DNA from: Alitta virens
Taxonomy: Eukaryota; Annelida; Polychaeta; Phyllodocida; Nereididae
Direction: 5' to 3'
Assembly: GCA_932294295.1 (NCBI GenBank)
Contig: OW028584.1
Coordinates: 23,095,638-23,159,637 of the forward strand
Length of the DNA stretch: 64,000 bases
The position numbers and the translations under genes were made by a program. The notes beneath the pieces were generated by a model that saw only the letters and a program-made list of their open reading frames with translations, had not been told where the DNA came from and did no database searches. Each line of letters begins with the position of its first letter. Within the stretch, counting starts at the first letter, position 1. Below, piece by piece: positions 35,101 through 44,855 of this stretch.

Positions 35101-35580
35101 TAGCATTGCGAGTGATCTCCTTTTGCTATCATAGGCCTATCAAGCAAAGAATAAAATCTAATTTTTCAAATATTATTTTTTGACCAGCACTGTTCGAATT
35201 CCAAAATTCATTCCAGGCATCTGTATGTGCTATGAACAGCTTGTAACCAATTGACACACAATGTGTCGTCACTTCACAGCCCAGCGACCTTATTTATGTA
35301 CATGTTTTGCTTGTCAGATAAAGTAAATTAATAAATTCCTCTTATAGTCTATAGGCTGGCTTATGGGCAGAGCTTACGCAATTCTTGTTCTGACAAGCAG
35401 GCATGCAACTCAGAAAAATTGCCTAACCTCAAAATATATGAATCCATTTGAGAAATTCTCTTGTATTTTTAAGAGAAGATTCCATAAGTCAATACACAGC
35501 TTATTGGCTACATAGTTAACCAATTGTATTGTTTAACTAGGTAAAATTAGCAAAATAAGTCGCTGGGCCTATAGGTGATG
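32174..35580. other. no recognisable gene
   Basis: AT-rich DNA. A short piece at 33655-33740 (GGTTCTATGCTGGGGCAATT, then TAAATGTGTAACATGG) resembles the SINE family 2 body. Open frames on either strand show no domain. Confidence 0.5.
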
Positions 35581-35596
35581 GCACACAGTGTGAAAG

Positions 35597-35782
35597 TGGT
35601 GGTGGTGGATTAGGATTTTACGTCCTGTATTTCTTCACCTGATGGGCTAATTAGGACAGGCAGGGACCATGGCAATGAGATGAAGGATGAAACAGCCATC
35701 CAACTGAGGCTCGACCGGGAATTGAACCTGGGACCAAGTGGTTGGAAGCCTAGCGCCCTAACACTGAGCTAGGCCTTCACCC
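35597..35782 (-). mobile_element. tRNA-derived SINE, family 1, copy c (full-length)
   Basis: On the minus strand it has an A box (GGCCTAGCTCAGTGTTAGGG), B box GGTTCAATTCC (complement of 35718-35728), the shared body and a (ACC)n 3' tail at 35597-35607. A 15-bp target-site duplication with one mismatch flanks it: CACACAGTGTGAAAG at 35582-35596 and CACACAGTGTCAAAG at 35783-35797. This is the best full-length copy in the window. Confidence 0.93.
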
Positions 35783-36186
35783 CACACAGTGTCAAAGAAG
35801 ACCCCAGTGCATTCTCAATCACAAGCTATCACAGCAAGTAGAATTCCGATGCCATACCTAAGTACTCCATCATTTAGGAGCATTTTACAAGGGCCATTAG
35901 TAAGTGCATGAGATCACAAAAGAGAAGGATGGACCATCTCCTAAGACTGTCGCTTATTGATCACCGGCCCTTACACCTTCAGGGTATTTCCTATTATCTA
36001 GGATTGAAAGGCTGTTTAACAGTGACTCCTGAACATCAGTTACAAGAGGAGAGAAATTTAAGAGGTTAAGTGAGACCATTGGACAAAGATACTGGTGAAT
36101 TAATAACATAATCATACTTCTCAAGAGCCACTGTCGATAATACAGTTCACCTTATATATTATATTCAGTCTTTTACAAGCTAGACT

Positions 36187-36250
36187 ATCAGCCAAGATAT
36201 TGTTTGTCCTTAGACAATGATTGTGTATATCAAACAATATCTTGGCTGAT
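36187..36250. ncRNA. perfect 20-bp hairpin, pre-miRNA-sized (candidate only)
   Basis: ATCAGCCAAGATATTGTTTG at 36187-36206 is perfectly complementary to 36231-36250 across a 24-nt loop. Size and loop match a typical animal pre-miRNA, but perfect pairing is also expected of a small foldback element. I know no microRNA with this seed. No transcription evidence is visible. Confidence 0.3.
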
Positions 36251-36754
36251 TTTAATCAAAATTTTGGATGGACACCAGTGGATCCAACATTTGTCTGGAA
36301 CACACAATTATTTCTAAGAGTGTGGGATTTATGTATAATAAATTTCTAATACAACTTATAGAAGTATTATGTAAAAAAAAAATCCATAATTGAGTACGGC
36401 TTTTTTATTTTAACATTTTTACTTTTAATATCTTTTCTGCTGGACACCTTTGTACTTTTATATACAAATACAGATGTTATATATAGCTGGACTTCAAACC
36501 AGTCAGAATGAAGGTCCATTAAGCAAAAGTAATCAATTTTTAATATCAAAAGAACCAAACATATTTTTGGGAGCAACATACATTTTTTTCTATAAAGCAT
36601 CTCTTAGTAGCCATATATGCATACAAATATCAGTTGGTCATCCCTAAAAGAGGACGTGTTTGATGTACTATTGCAGGGTGCACAACATCAAAGTGTGCTG
36701 TAAAAGTTTGCCTGAGAGGATCGTAGCTGCATAGAGCCTAGTTTCTGGATATTT

Positions 36755-36812
36755 GTAAGTCTTACATCTTATGCTCTATATATTAAATATAGGGCATGAG
36801 ATGTAAGTCTAA
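36755..36812. repeat. imperfect hairpin
   Basis: AGTCTTACATCTTATGCTCT followed by ATAT faces its imperfect complement ATATAGGGCATGAGATGTAA then GTCT, with about four mismatches and a loop of only a few bases. It is more like a foldback repeat than a microRNA precursor. Confidence 0.55.
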
Positions 36813-37060
36813 CAAAGTTTTTGTCGCATCATAAGTTCATAAGTGCTCGATCAACTAAAGCCATTGTCTTATGAGAGATCAACCCTTCTTCATCCCAGAA
36901 AACCAAGAGACAATTGACAGACTTCTTACTAACATAATGAACAGTATAGAGCTTATTTGGGCTTTGTATCACTTTGCGTCTTCTCAAATGATCTGAGTGG
37001 ATTAGCACCAGATCTCTGTCTGTATGATGAATGGTCTGACACACTATGTGCACCCATTTT

Positions 37061-37132
37061 CATACAGAGACTGAGTTTGACAATGGAGTAACACAAGGAG
37101 AGCCTATGAGCCAAATAGTCTTTTCACTGAAT
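37061..37132 (+). pseudogene. RT scrap (motif B region)
   Basis: Reads TETEFDNGVTQGEPMSQIVF. It matches the RT motif B pattern F-x-x-G-V-x-Q-G-E-x-x-S-P seen in many LINEs, and resembles two other scraps at 38.2 and 52.3 kb. It is too short for any activity. Confidence 0.5.
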
Positions 37133-37402
37133 AGCCCTAAATTCAGCAAGACAAGTCTTTCCTTTTCTCTTATTACTCATTTTGCTTTTCAAACATAGTA
37201 GGTCATACCCAACTGATTCCATAAATATAATTTTCTAGGGAAATAACAAAAGTTCATTGAATGATAAAATGTCAAATATACATTAAAATGCACTGCTGCT
37301 AGGATGCACATTGCTTCAGCCAATCACAGGCAAGGGCAGCAACTTTTCAGCCAATAGAATTGCAGTATTCTGTCATGGCCACCTGGTGGAAATATCAACA
37401 TG
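37121..37402 (+). repeat. direct repeat, copy 1 (mate 39150-39443)
   Basis: From TTTTCACTGA through ATTCAGCAAGACA, CATAGTAGGTCATA, ACTGATTCCATAAATATAAT, ATGTCAAATATACATTAAAA and CCACCTGGTGGAAATAT it matches the second copy with small differences. Copies lie about 2.04 kb apart in the same orientation. They could be long terminal repeats of a small element or two insertions of one repeat; I see no primer-binding site. Confidence 0.85.
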
Positions 37403-37672
37403 CATCTGTCAATTTTTCAGAGTGATTTGGGTTTTTGACAGTCAGAATGGATCAATTGGCCAGTCATTTGTTCCAGTGAATATAAATGATGCACATTGCT
37501 TCAGCCAATCACAGGCAAGGGCAGCAACTTTTCAGCCAATAGAATTGCAGTATTCTGTCATGGCCACCTGGTGGAAATATCAACATGCATCTGTCAATTT
37601 TTCAGAGTGATTTGGGTTTTTGACAGTCAGAATGGATCAATTGGCCAGTCATTTGTTCCAGTGAATATAAAT
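37303..37672 (+). repeat. 185-bp perfect tandem duplication
   Basis: The 185-bp unit from GATGCACATTGCTTCAGCCA at 37303 is repeated at 37488 with no difference that I can find by eye. It contains two CCAAT boxes (CAGCCAATCAC, CAGCCAATAGA) and CCACCTGGTGG. The duplication is recent, and its length is close to a nucleosome repeat. Confidence 0.92.
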
Positions 37673-38064
37673 AATGTTCTCAAGCACTGTAGCCAGTCAT
37701 TGCAGAAATTTCATCACCATTATTTGTTCATTTTGTCATCACACAATTGATGTACAAGCAGCGTTTCATATCTAATCAGGACTGCAAAAATGAATTGTTG
37801 CTTTGTGAGTCTGTCATATAAAATTCAAAGGTATTTGTGGATCAATTACAGACAGAATTAAAGCTACAAGGACATACGTTAAAATTTAAAGAATTTTTTA
37901 AATTGCTATATAATAGTAGGTATATTTCTCACATTCTTCAATCAGAGATGATATACCTGACATGACAATAATGCATAAAACATGAATACCAGGCACTCTA
38001 CATTAATTTTTATCCTTAATTAATATTATCGTTCAAATAGCAACACACTGTATTAAAAAGATCA

Positions 38065-38803
38065 ACTGGAAATACCCATTGGTCAGTGGGGTCAATGGGG
38101 TTTTTCTCACTGTGTAAATCAATAACTCACAAAGCAAGAAGGGTAGACGAATGGATAGATACTGAGAAAGAGTTTGCAGTTGGAGTTATACAGGGAGAAC
38201 ATCTGGACCCATTGATTTATTCCTGCACTGCCTGGTCACAAGCTGACGATACTTGTTCATTGATTGCCTAGTTGATTTTTCTTCTTTTTTGAATGGTCCT
38301 TTAAAGGTAGCCCCAATAAAAATGGTGGCTGTGTATCAACATAAAGAATGACACAATCTATCACACTTTATAAATAATAAATCAACCATTTAGGTCTGAC
38401 ACACAGTACTTTGGAAAACTTGGTGTTGGCTTCTATAATTGTACATGGACATAATGATACTACAGAGTTTCATGCAACTTTAACCTGCATGCTATTTGGA
38501 TGAATCATAGCAAATCCTACATATTTTCATCTGATGCTTTCATATGAAAGTTCAATGTATAATACTCAACCAAACAATTCATTGTCGAAGCTTTAAATAA
38601 TAAATTTAATATGATGCTGAATCCCTGATGGAAGAATCTCTGCTATGTTTATTAATCAGTGACAATCGAGGGGTCCTACAATGGGAATTAACAACTCATG
38701 AAGATCATTACATGAAAGATTCACCTGAAATACCCCGCTGTTTGTGATGGTCAAGGTTATTTTTCTCGTGGTGAGAATCAATAACTCGCGAAGCATGAAG
38801 AGC
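38065..38803 (+). repeat. pair of direct repeats (38065-38140 and 38725-38803)
   Basis: CTGGAAATACCC ... TTTTTCTCACTGTG ... AATCAATAACTCACAAAGCA in the first copy matches CTGAAATACCCC ... TTTTTCTCGTGGTG ... AATCAATAACTCGCGAAGCA in the second. The first runs into the RT scrap at 38158. Confidence 0.65.
38158..38271 (+). pseudogene. RT scrap (motif B region)
   Basis: Reads DTEKEFAVGVIQGEHLDPLI then YSCTAWSQADDTCSLIA before a stop. The VIQGE...P portion fits RT motif B, and QADDTC may be what is left of the YADD region after an internal deletion. Related to the scraps at 37.06 and 52.26 kb. Confidence 0.5.
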
Positions 38804-39149
38804 AGATGCAGTTGTCTGTGAGCGTTAGGTCATTCAGTGGCCGGTGGGACATGCCCTGGATTTAAATGGAATAATAGAGAGAAGCCAGTGGATCTGGCAA
38901 GAGCGATGAGCGAGGAATTAGCAATGTGGTGGGTGTACCCTAACCCAAATAACTCACTGGTAGCAGCAGCTATGCAATATACACAGTGTTTGGTAATGAC
39001 GCATATTGGGCTGGTTGGCTGCTATTCTTCATTTCTGCAGCAGGTTAACCAACACCATTGATAGCTTCCTACTAAACCTATAGTGACTCAGCCTACAATG
39101 AGTCTGTCTACATATTGGACTGGGAACAGAAAAAATGCAGATTGAAATG

Positions 39150-39443
39150 GAGTTTTGTCACTGAGCTGCCCTGAATTCAGCAAGACATAAGTCTTTCCTC
39201 TCCTCTTATTACTCATATTGCTTTTCAGACATAGTAGGTCATAGTTAACTAACTGATTCCATAAATATAATTTTCTCTGGGAAATAAAAGAATATAACTG
39301 AATGATAAGATGTCAAAAATACATTAAAATGTGAAAAATACTGCTGCTAAGATGCACTTTGCTTCAGCCAATCAGAGTCAAGGGCGGGAACTTTTTCAGC
39401 CAATAGAATTGCAGTATTCTTTCGTAGCCACCTGGTGGAAATA
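39150..39443 (+). repeat. direct repeat, copy 2, with promoter-like motifs
   Basis: Second copy of the 37121-37402 repeat. Near its right end it carries CAGCCAATCAGAG, GGGCGG, CAGCCAATAGA and TATATA in that order (39365-39445), which resembles a CCAAT/GC-box/TATA promoter. No transcript or frame starts recognisably downstream. Confidence 0.8.
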
Positions 39444-40212
39444 TATAGAATCTTCCGTGAAAATCCACTATTAGCTACCTCCTATGATTTGACATTAACT
39501 GTGCTTAATTAGCAAATGCCTGTTGTACAGTGACCACCATTCATGTACCATGGATCATTATTTATATAAATTATTACCCTGTGGGAGGGTTTAGGATGTG
39601 GGTCACCACATCCCCATTCCTGATTGGCCTTGGATTAATACCCTATACATCCAGCTGTACATAATAACAAAGTGATGTTTCGAATAATCAATGTTGCTTC
39701 AGCATTAACATATTCTAAGAATGTGCCACAATTCAGCTTTCAATACTACTGTTTGGTGTGAGCAACAAAATTAAAACTTTCTGATGTAGTAAAAACATGT
39801 AACATTTAGACATTCCGACAAACATTTTAGACATTTTGACTGCACTTAGAATGATATGACACCCCCCCCCCCCCTCCCCATCCATACTTAGTTTACAAGT
39901 TAGTCATAGGGTGTCAGAACTCAAAAACGATGTTTAGTGTGTAAGAAATATCATCTGGTAACAGGCTCTTAATTTCAGACAACTCTATTGCAGTGACTAC
40001 CATTTATTAATATATTTGTTTTTTATCGTGATTTCGGTAATTTGCCGTACATTTCCTAGATTACTGTCGTGATTAATCTATCTACAGCTAATAGCGTTAA
40101 TAAATGCCTAATAGGCTGACATGATGATTACAACTTATGGTTTCATTTGATCAATGAAATGACACTGTGATGTCAGTTGTGATTAATTGCTTATTGTATG
40201 CTTGGGACACTC

Positions 40213-40396
40213 TCAGACTATGTCTCCAGGCAAAAAAAGTTGCATTTTCATATTTGTAGAGTCACTCATACAAACGAGGAAGAGTAATGGTCGGAGAATG
40301 GAACCTTGGGGAATTCCAAATGATTTTAGTTCAGATTTGATAATTTTAAATTCAGTATACGGTAATCTATTATTTGCTAGTTTTGAAGCAGAAACT
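40213..40396 (-). pseudogene. LINE RT fragment (Jockey/RTE-like motif B)
   Basis: The minus strand reads NNRLPYTEFKIIKSELKSF, then GIPQGSILRPLLF (the classic (G)xPQGSxLxPLLF motif), and QLFLPGDIV where LFLYADD would be expected, so the catalytic Tyr-Ala-Asp-Asp has decayed. A stop follows at 40213-40215. It is an isolated relic of about 60 codons from a different LINE family than the one at 1-1749. Confidence 0.8.
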
Positions 40397-40399
40397 TAA

Positions 40400-41300
40400 A
40401 TTAAATCATGTTTTTTGTTTGTATCTTCCTCAGCCAAATGACCAAAAGCTTCCAAAAAGCTCACAGAAATGTTTTCTGCTGTCTGAGTCATAAAGTTTGC
40501 TCTGACTGCAAACTTGTACCAGGAAAAGCTATTACTTTCTATTGATTTCTGGCGCTAATTTTGTACTTCACAAATCACTGTCAGAGCCATTGTCTTTGTC
40601 TATGTCAGGCACGGTCAACATGTTCACCCCTTTTTTTTTTCAGAAAACAAGTTTAGTTGTCCATTATGCAATTCCGTGGCTGTTTGGTATTCTGGTCAGC
40701 CAAAAATGATGTATGTCAGAGGTGGTCACCTATACAACTAGCCAGAAGAGACACTGAAAGTCTCAGATTCAGATGCATTGATGTAAAAGGTAAAATTGTA
40801 CATATCCAAAGGTAAGATAAACAAATTTAAATGGAGACTTCATAAAGGCAGCAGTCATAAGGCCGCTGAGTGTCTCTGTGAACAGAATGTAAGTCAAAGC
40901 AGCTGTAGACATTTTGACCGTCCAGCATTGAGCAACTAAAATTATGCCATAGCCTAAACAGACAAATTACGGCTCATTTTATTGCTTACCTGCTTCATTA
41001 ACAGAATATCATAACGTCACTGTCGTCAGGTCATTCTTTGCCTGTGTTCGATAACCAGTTTCCAAAATACCCATATGTAGGAATAACATCGCGGAAGAAA
41101 TATGTGTTGCTCTGCCGAAAATATTTTTATGATGAACAAATACAGATAATCAGAAACATGTCGCTAACATTCTAGTTCGATCATAGAGAACAACTGGCGG
41201 AGGGGCATTTTTAGGCTGATGTCAACCACTGGCAGTGCAAATGGCACGGCGAACAGAATTTGTAATTTTAGATATTTTAATTGTGTCTATAATGATGGTA
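40400..41300. other. no recognisable gene
   Basis: AT-rich DNA; short open frames only. Nothing identified. Confidence 0.45.
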
Positions 41301-41302
41301 TT

Positions 41303-41713
41303 TTAAAGGTCCACTGTCTGTCAAATTTGCACATTAAAATAATGATATAAATCAATGCCTTCTTGTCTCATGATATTTTTCACCATTACATACCTACTTT
41401 TGTGCAACAATTTAGTTTTAATTTACAATAAATAATATAAATATTAATTAGTTTTTCATGCCATCAAAAACTCAAGTAAACAAACCCAGTGATGACATCA
41501 TAATACTGAACAATGGTGATGATGTCATTTCCATTGTGTTCCCAATGTTTTGGCCTGGATTTTCTCTCAATGTATAATTTATTTTTAAGTAATTAATGTC
41601 TTATAAAATCATTAATTCACACAAATTTAGTGTGCCTTGATTAATAAAGGTAATTTTCAACTGTTTGATAGCATCTTAGAAAATTGCAAATTTGACAGAC
41701 AGTCCAACTTTAA
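41303..41713. mobile_element. 411-bp MITE with TTAA-flanked inverted ends
   Basis: TTAAAGGTCCACTGTCTGTC followed by AAATTTGCA at the left matches, inverted, TGCAAATTTGACAGACAGTC followed by CAACTTTAA at the right. TTAA stands at both edges (41303-41306, 41710-41713). The interior lacks a coding frame. TTAA duplications are typical of piggyBac and Kolobok-type transposons; which one applies here is unknown. Confidence 0.75.
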
Positions 41714-41935
41714 ATAAGCTACTGGACAGCGGGTGTGGCTTTTTTTTTATCGTAAGCTTTTGCTGTCGGCCAGAAAAAAAGGAACAGTTGACATTGTTAA
41801 AGTGTCATGCTGTCTATAGATGTTGTGCTAATCCAGCATGTTGTCTGGATTATAGTCGCCACACTCTAAGGAAAAACAGTGCCACATAGATTCAAACTGG
41901 GTTTTTCGGCTTGTCACAAATACAAAACCTTATAA

Positions 41936-41951
41936 GGTCCCACGTGGGACC
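41936..41951. repeat. 16-bp perfect palindrome
   Basis: GGTCCCACGTGGGACC is self-complementary and centred on the E-box CACGTG. It lies a few bases left of CTAGGGGTGTAATGG, which resembles the terminal bases of some hAT elements; no opposite end was found. Confidence 0.6.
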
Positions 41952-42944
41952 CTCAACTAGGGGTGTAATGGTTGGCATAGCTGCTTTCAGTGCGGTTTGG
42001 TTCTTGTTCCTTTTAAATTTTTCTAGACTCAAGCTGAGCTTAACACCCTGAGGAACCTTTCAAAACTGAAATTCCTTCAGGGCTTGGTTGAGCCATCAAA
42101 ACCTCAACATGCATGAAGAACCTGTGGGGTAGTTCACAGTACCCACAGGTGCTCTAGAAAACCTCATTGTATCTTTACTTCTTACTATATAAAAGAGTGT
42201 ATGCGTCGTTGCCTGACAAATGAATCTGAAAGGAGAAATAACCTATGTGTGCGAAAACAACTCCCTTCTAAAAATAATTTGAAAAACGTCAAATCAAAGA
42301 GAACTGTGGGCACGATTATTCTGGGCGAATTGGTTCAAAAAGAAAGTAAATTTAGCCCTTAACATCAGATTAATCAGCCTCAAAATCGTGTGAAGTTGGT
42401 CTGAATAACAATTTTTCTAATTAGATTAAAACTGTTTGGTTTGTCTTTCATAGAAATGCTTCACAAAGGACAAAAAGATGATTGCATCTTTGTTTGACAA
42501 AATGTCGGCTGAGAGGAATTGGGGAGATATTGTTTTTTTTGGAGCATTTACAAAATAAAAAAATAAAAAAGATGGAGCAAATCATATTAAATTTACAGAA
42601 TGCTAAATTTATTATTCTAGATCGCATACAAGATCATATAGTTTGAATTTCATAATAATAAATCATTTATTAAATATATTTTTACACGTTACATTTTGAT
42701 CGTACTTTTAAAGTCGTGTCATAGAAAATTGTACTTTTGAGCATGCATCAGAAAACATTTTATTCATTGCTTTGCTTATTCTGAATAAACATACAGTCGT
42801 ACACAGACATACTCGTACATTGACCTAATTTCAATCTGAGGTGGGCCATTGTACGTTGAGTGAACGTTCAGCCAATGTGACAAACTTTCTGGCCTCTAAT
42901 TAGTTTGTCCCATCCTTCATTACATGTATTTCTTAGATATAGAT

Positions 42945-43206
42945 TGATAGATATGGAAAGTGCAGCCCTCTAATGCAGTTCTAGTTGCAATCGAGGGTTG
43001 ATTGACGAGGTGAGAGAGAAGAGTAGTTACACATTTACCCCATGGGTGGGATCTTTTACTAGTTTCAGCATAGATACTGAGTACAAGGGACCACCATGAC
43101 TCATCTGAATGGGTAGTTCTCATGAAGGGTACCGGAACCTGGGATTGAGCCCGGGTCCTTCAGAGGAGCAGATGAGCGTCTTACCACTAGACCATCCAGC
43201 TGCTCT
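42945..43206 (-). mobile_element. tRNA-derived SINE, family 2, copy 1
   Basis: On the minus strand the head carries TGGTCTAGTGGTAAGACG (A box region, near 43195-43178) and GGGCTCAATCCCAGG (B box region, near 43153-43138). The body has CCTTGTACTCAGTATCTATG, then GTAAAAGATCCCACCCATGG and GGTAAATGTGTAAC, all shared with the copy at 62.6 kb. The 3' tail is TATC-like at 42945-42958. No clear target duplication was found. Confidence 0.85.
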
Positions 43207-43979
43207 TGACTTTGTAGGAATACATTTTACATAAATCCTAAATAACAAAAATATGTAAATATATAGATGGACATGATATACCAAAAACTAACTAACTCCT
43301 GAGCCAGGTGTTTCTGACACTGAATTCAGGACAAGCTATGATGATGCAGTATGACAAATGCCACACAAAAAATTACAAAGAATAATTGGCACCCTTCTAA
43401 AAATAATGAGAAAATAAATGAAACACAGGGAGGGCTATCAATATTCCTGGCAATTGTGCATTTAAAGAGAATGACAAAATAATGAGACAAAATCTCGAAG
43501 AGTGAAATTAGGTTATAGGAAACCGAGAAATATAATTAATGGAGGATTTCACGGTGAAAGGGAAAAAGGTCATTCTATCATTTCTTGTTTAAATTAGTCT
43601 AGGGTGTTAGGATAAATGTTCTGGTTAAATGAGCATATTAACACTCGAAATAAGTTTAATTTGAATAACATTAATTGCATTGTCCTCATAACAATTTTAC
43701 TAACTGCCAATATTCATTTTACTTTCTTTTTTCTTATATTGAATATGATTATATTTAACCATGTATCCTTCTGCCACCATACATATTATATATATTTCTT
43801 TTTTTAATTGTTATCAATTAACAACTACGATAAAAATTGTAATTTTGATTGTTTTATTTGTCATATATATGTATATTTAATATTGTTTGGTAATGGCATA
43901 TACACTGCATAGTGTCTGCCAACCGTGTTAATGATAATTTCGAAGAATGCAATTATTTATTTTTATTTTATTTTTTTCA
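43207..43979. other. no recognisable gene; probable LINE 3' region at right
   Basis: AT-rich. The right part leads into the (GAAA)n-tailed 3' end described next. I cannot place its start. Confidence 0.4.
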
Positions 43980-44013
43980 TATGATACATGGTCAATAAAG
44001 AAAGAAAGAAAGA
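43980..44013 (+). mobile_element. LINE-type 3' terminus: AATAAAG plus (AAAG)n
   Basis: TGGTCAATAAAGAAAGAAAG and onward: an AATAAA signal running straight into a tetranucleotide tail is a common end of CR1-like LINEs and the SINEs that copy them. No coding part was recognised upstream. Confidence 0.5.
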
Positions 44014-44562
44014 AATTACACTCCAGAAATAGGTAGACTCATTCATCCGGAACCTTTATGAGCAATAATCATGATAATAGATTTCATTATCTGAGTGCCA
44101 GTGAGTATGCAGGGGTAATTTCAATATTTCTTGACATTATGCTGTGGTGCTATATTTAAAGGGAACCAGAACTTGCAAGATGACAGTAATTGTTGTACCA
44201 TTGGGTTCTTGTGTGAGAATCTTTTCAAGCTAGCTTTCAACGACAAAGAATAATCATAAATTAGGCCACCAAAATGCATGAAAGTTGAGGAAAGCTTGAA
44301 AAGATACATCAGGACGAAAACCTCAAGGTTAGTCACCAGAAATAACACATTTAACATAACCTTGGGCTTAACAAAAGCAGCAAAATAAATTAGGTTTCAA
44401 GGAAAGACATTACACAGATCAAAAATCACACTAACTCAATACAGTGCCTGTAGAATTTGTGGCTCTGATTTACAGAAACAGGTTAATTAACCTCCACTTA
44501 TTTTTCAAGGTTTTCGACAAATGTATAGGCTTAATCTTGGGAGGGGTAAGAAAACAACTAGA

Positions 44563-44855
44563 CTCTCATGTGTATCTATTTATAAATAGATTCTCAAGTG
44601 AATGCATTTGTATTTATATTGTTCAATGTACTACTCTCAAATGTGTCCATTGGGCTTTAACGAGATTCTCATGTATATTTATTCATATTTAAATAAATTC
44701 TTTGGTTAGTCCATTAAATTGTACTTAAGCAACGTAAATTCTCGAGTGTATACAGGAGCTTGTAGGCTATCTATTTGTCTTCAATATTCTCAGGTGTATC
44801 CATTTGTTTATCATCATAATATAGATTCTCAAGTTAATCAAATTGTATTTATTTG
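44563..44855 (+). repeat. degenerate tandem repeat of a TTCTCAAGTGTAT word
   Basis: CTCATGTGTATC, TTCTCAAGTGAATG, CTCTCAAATGTGTCC, TTCTCATGTATAT, TTCTCGAGTGTAT, TTCTCAGGTGTATCC and TTCTCAAGTTAATC recur at roughly 30-50 bp spacing. An old minisatellite is likely. Confidence 0.6.
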
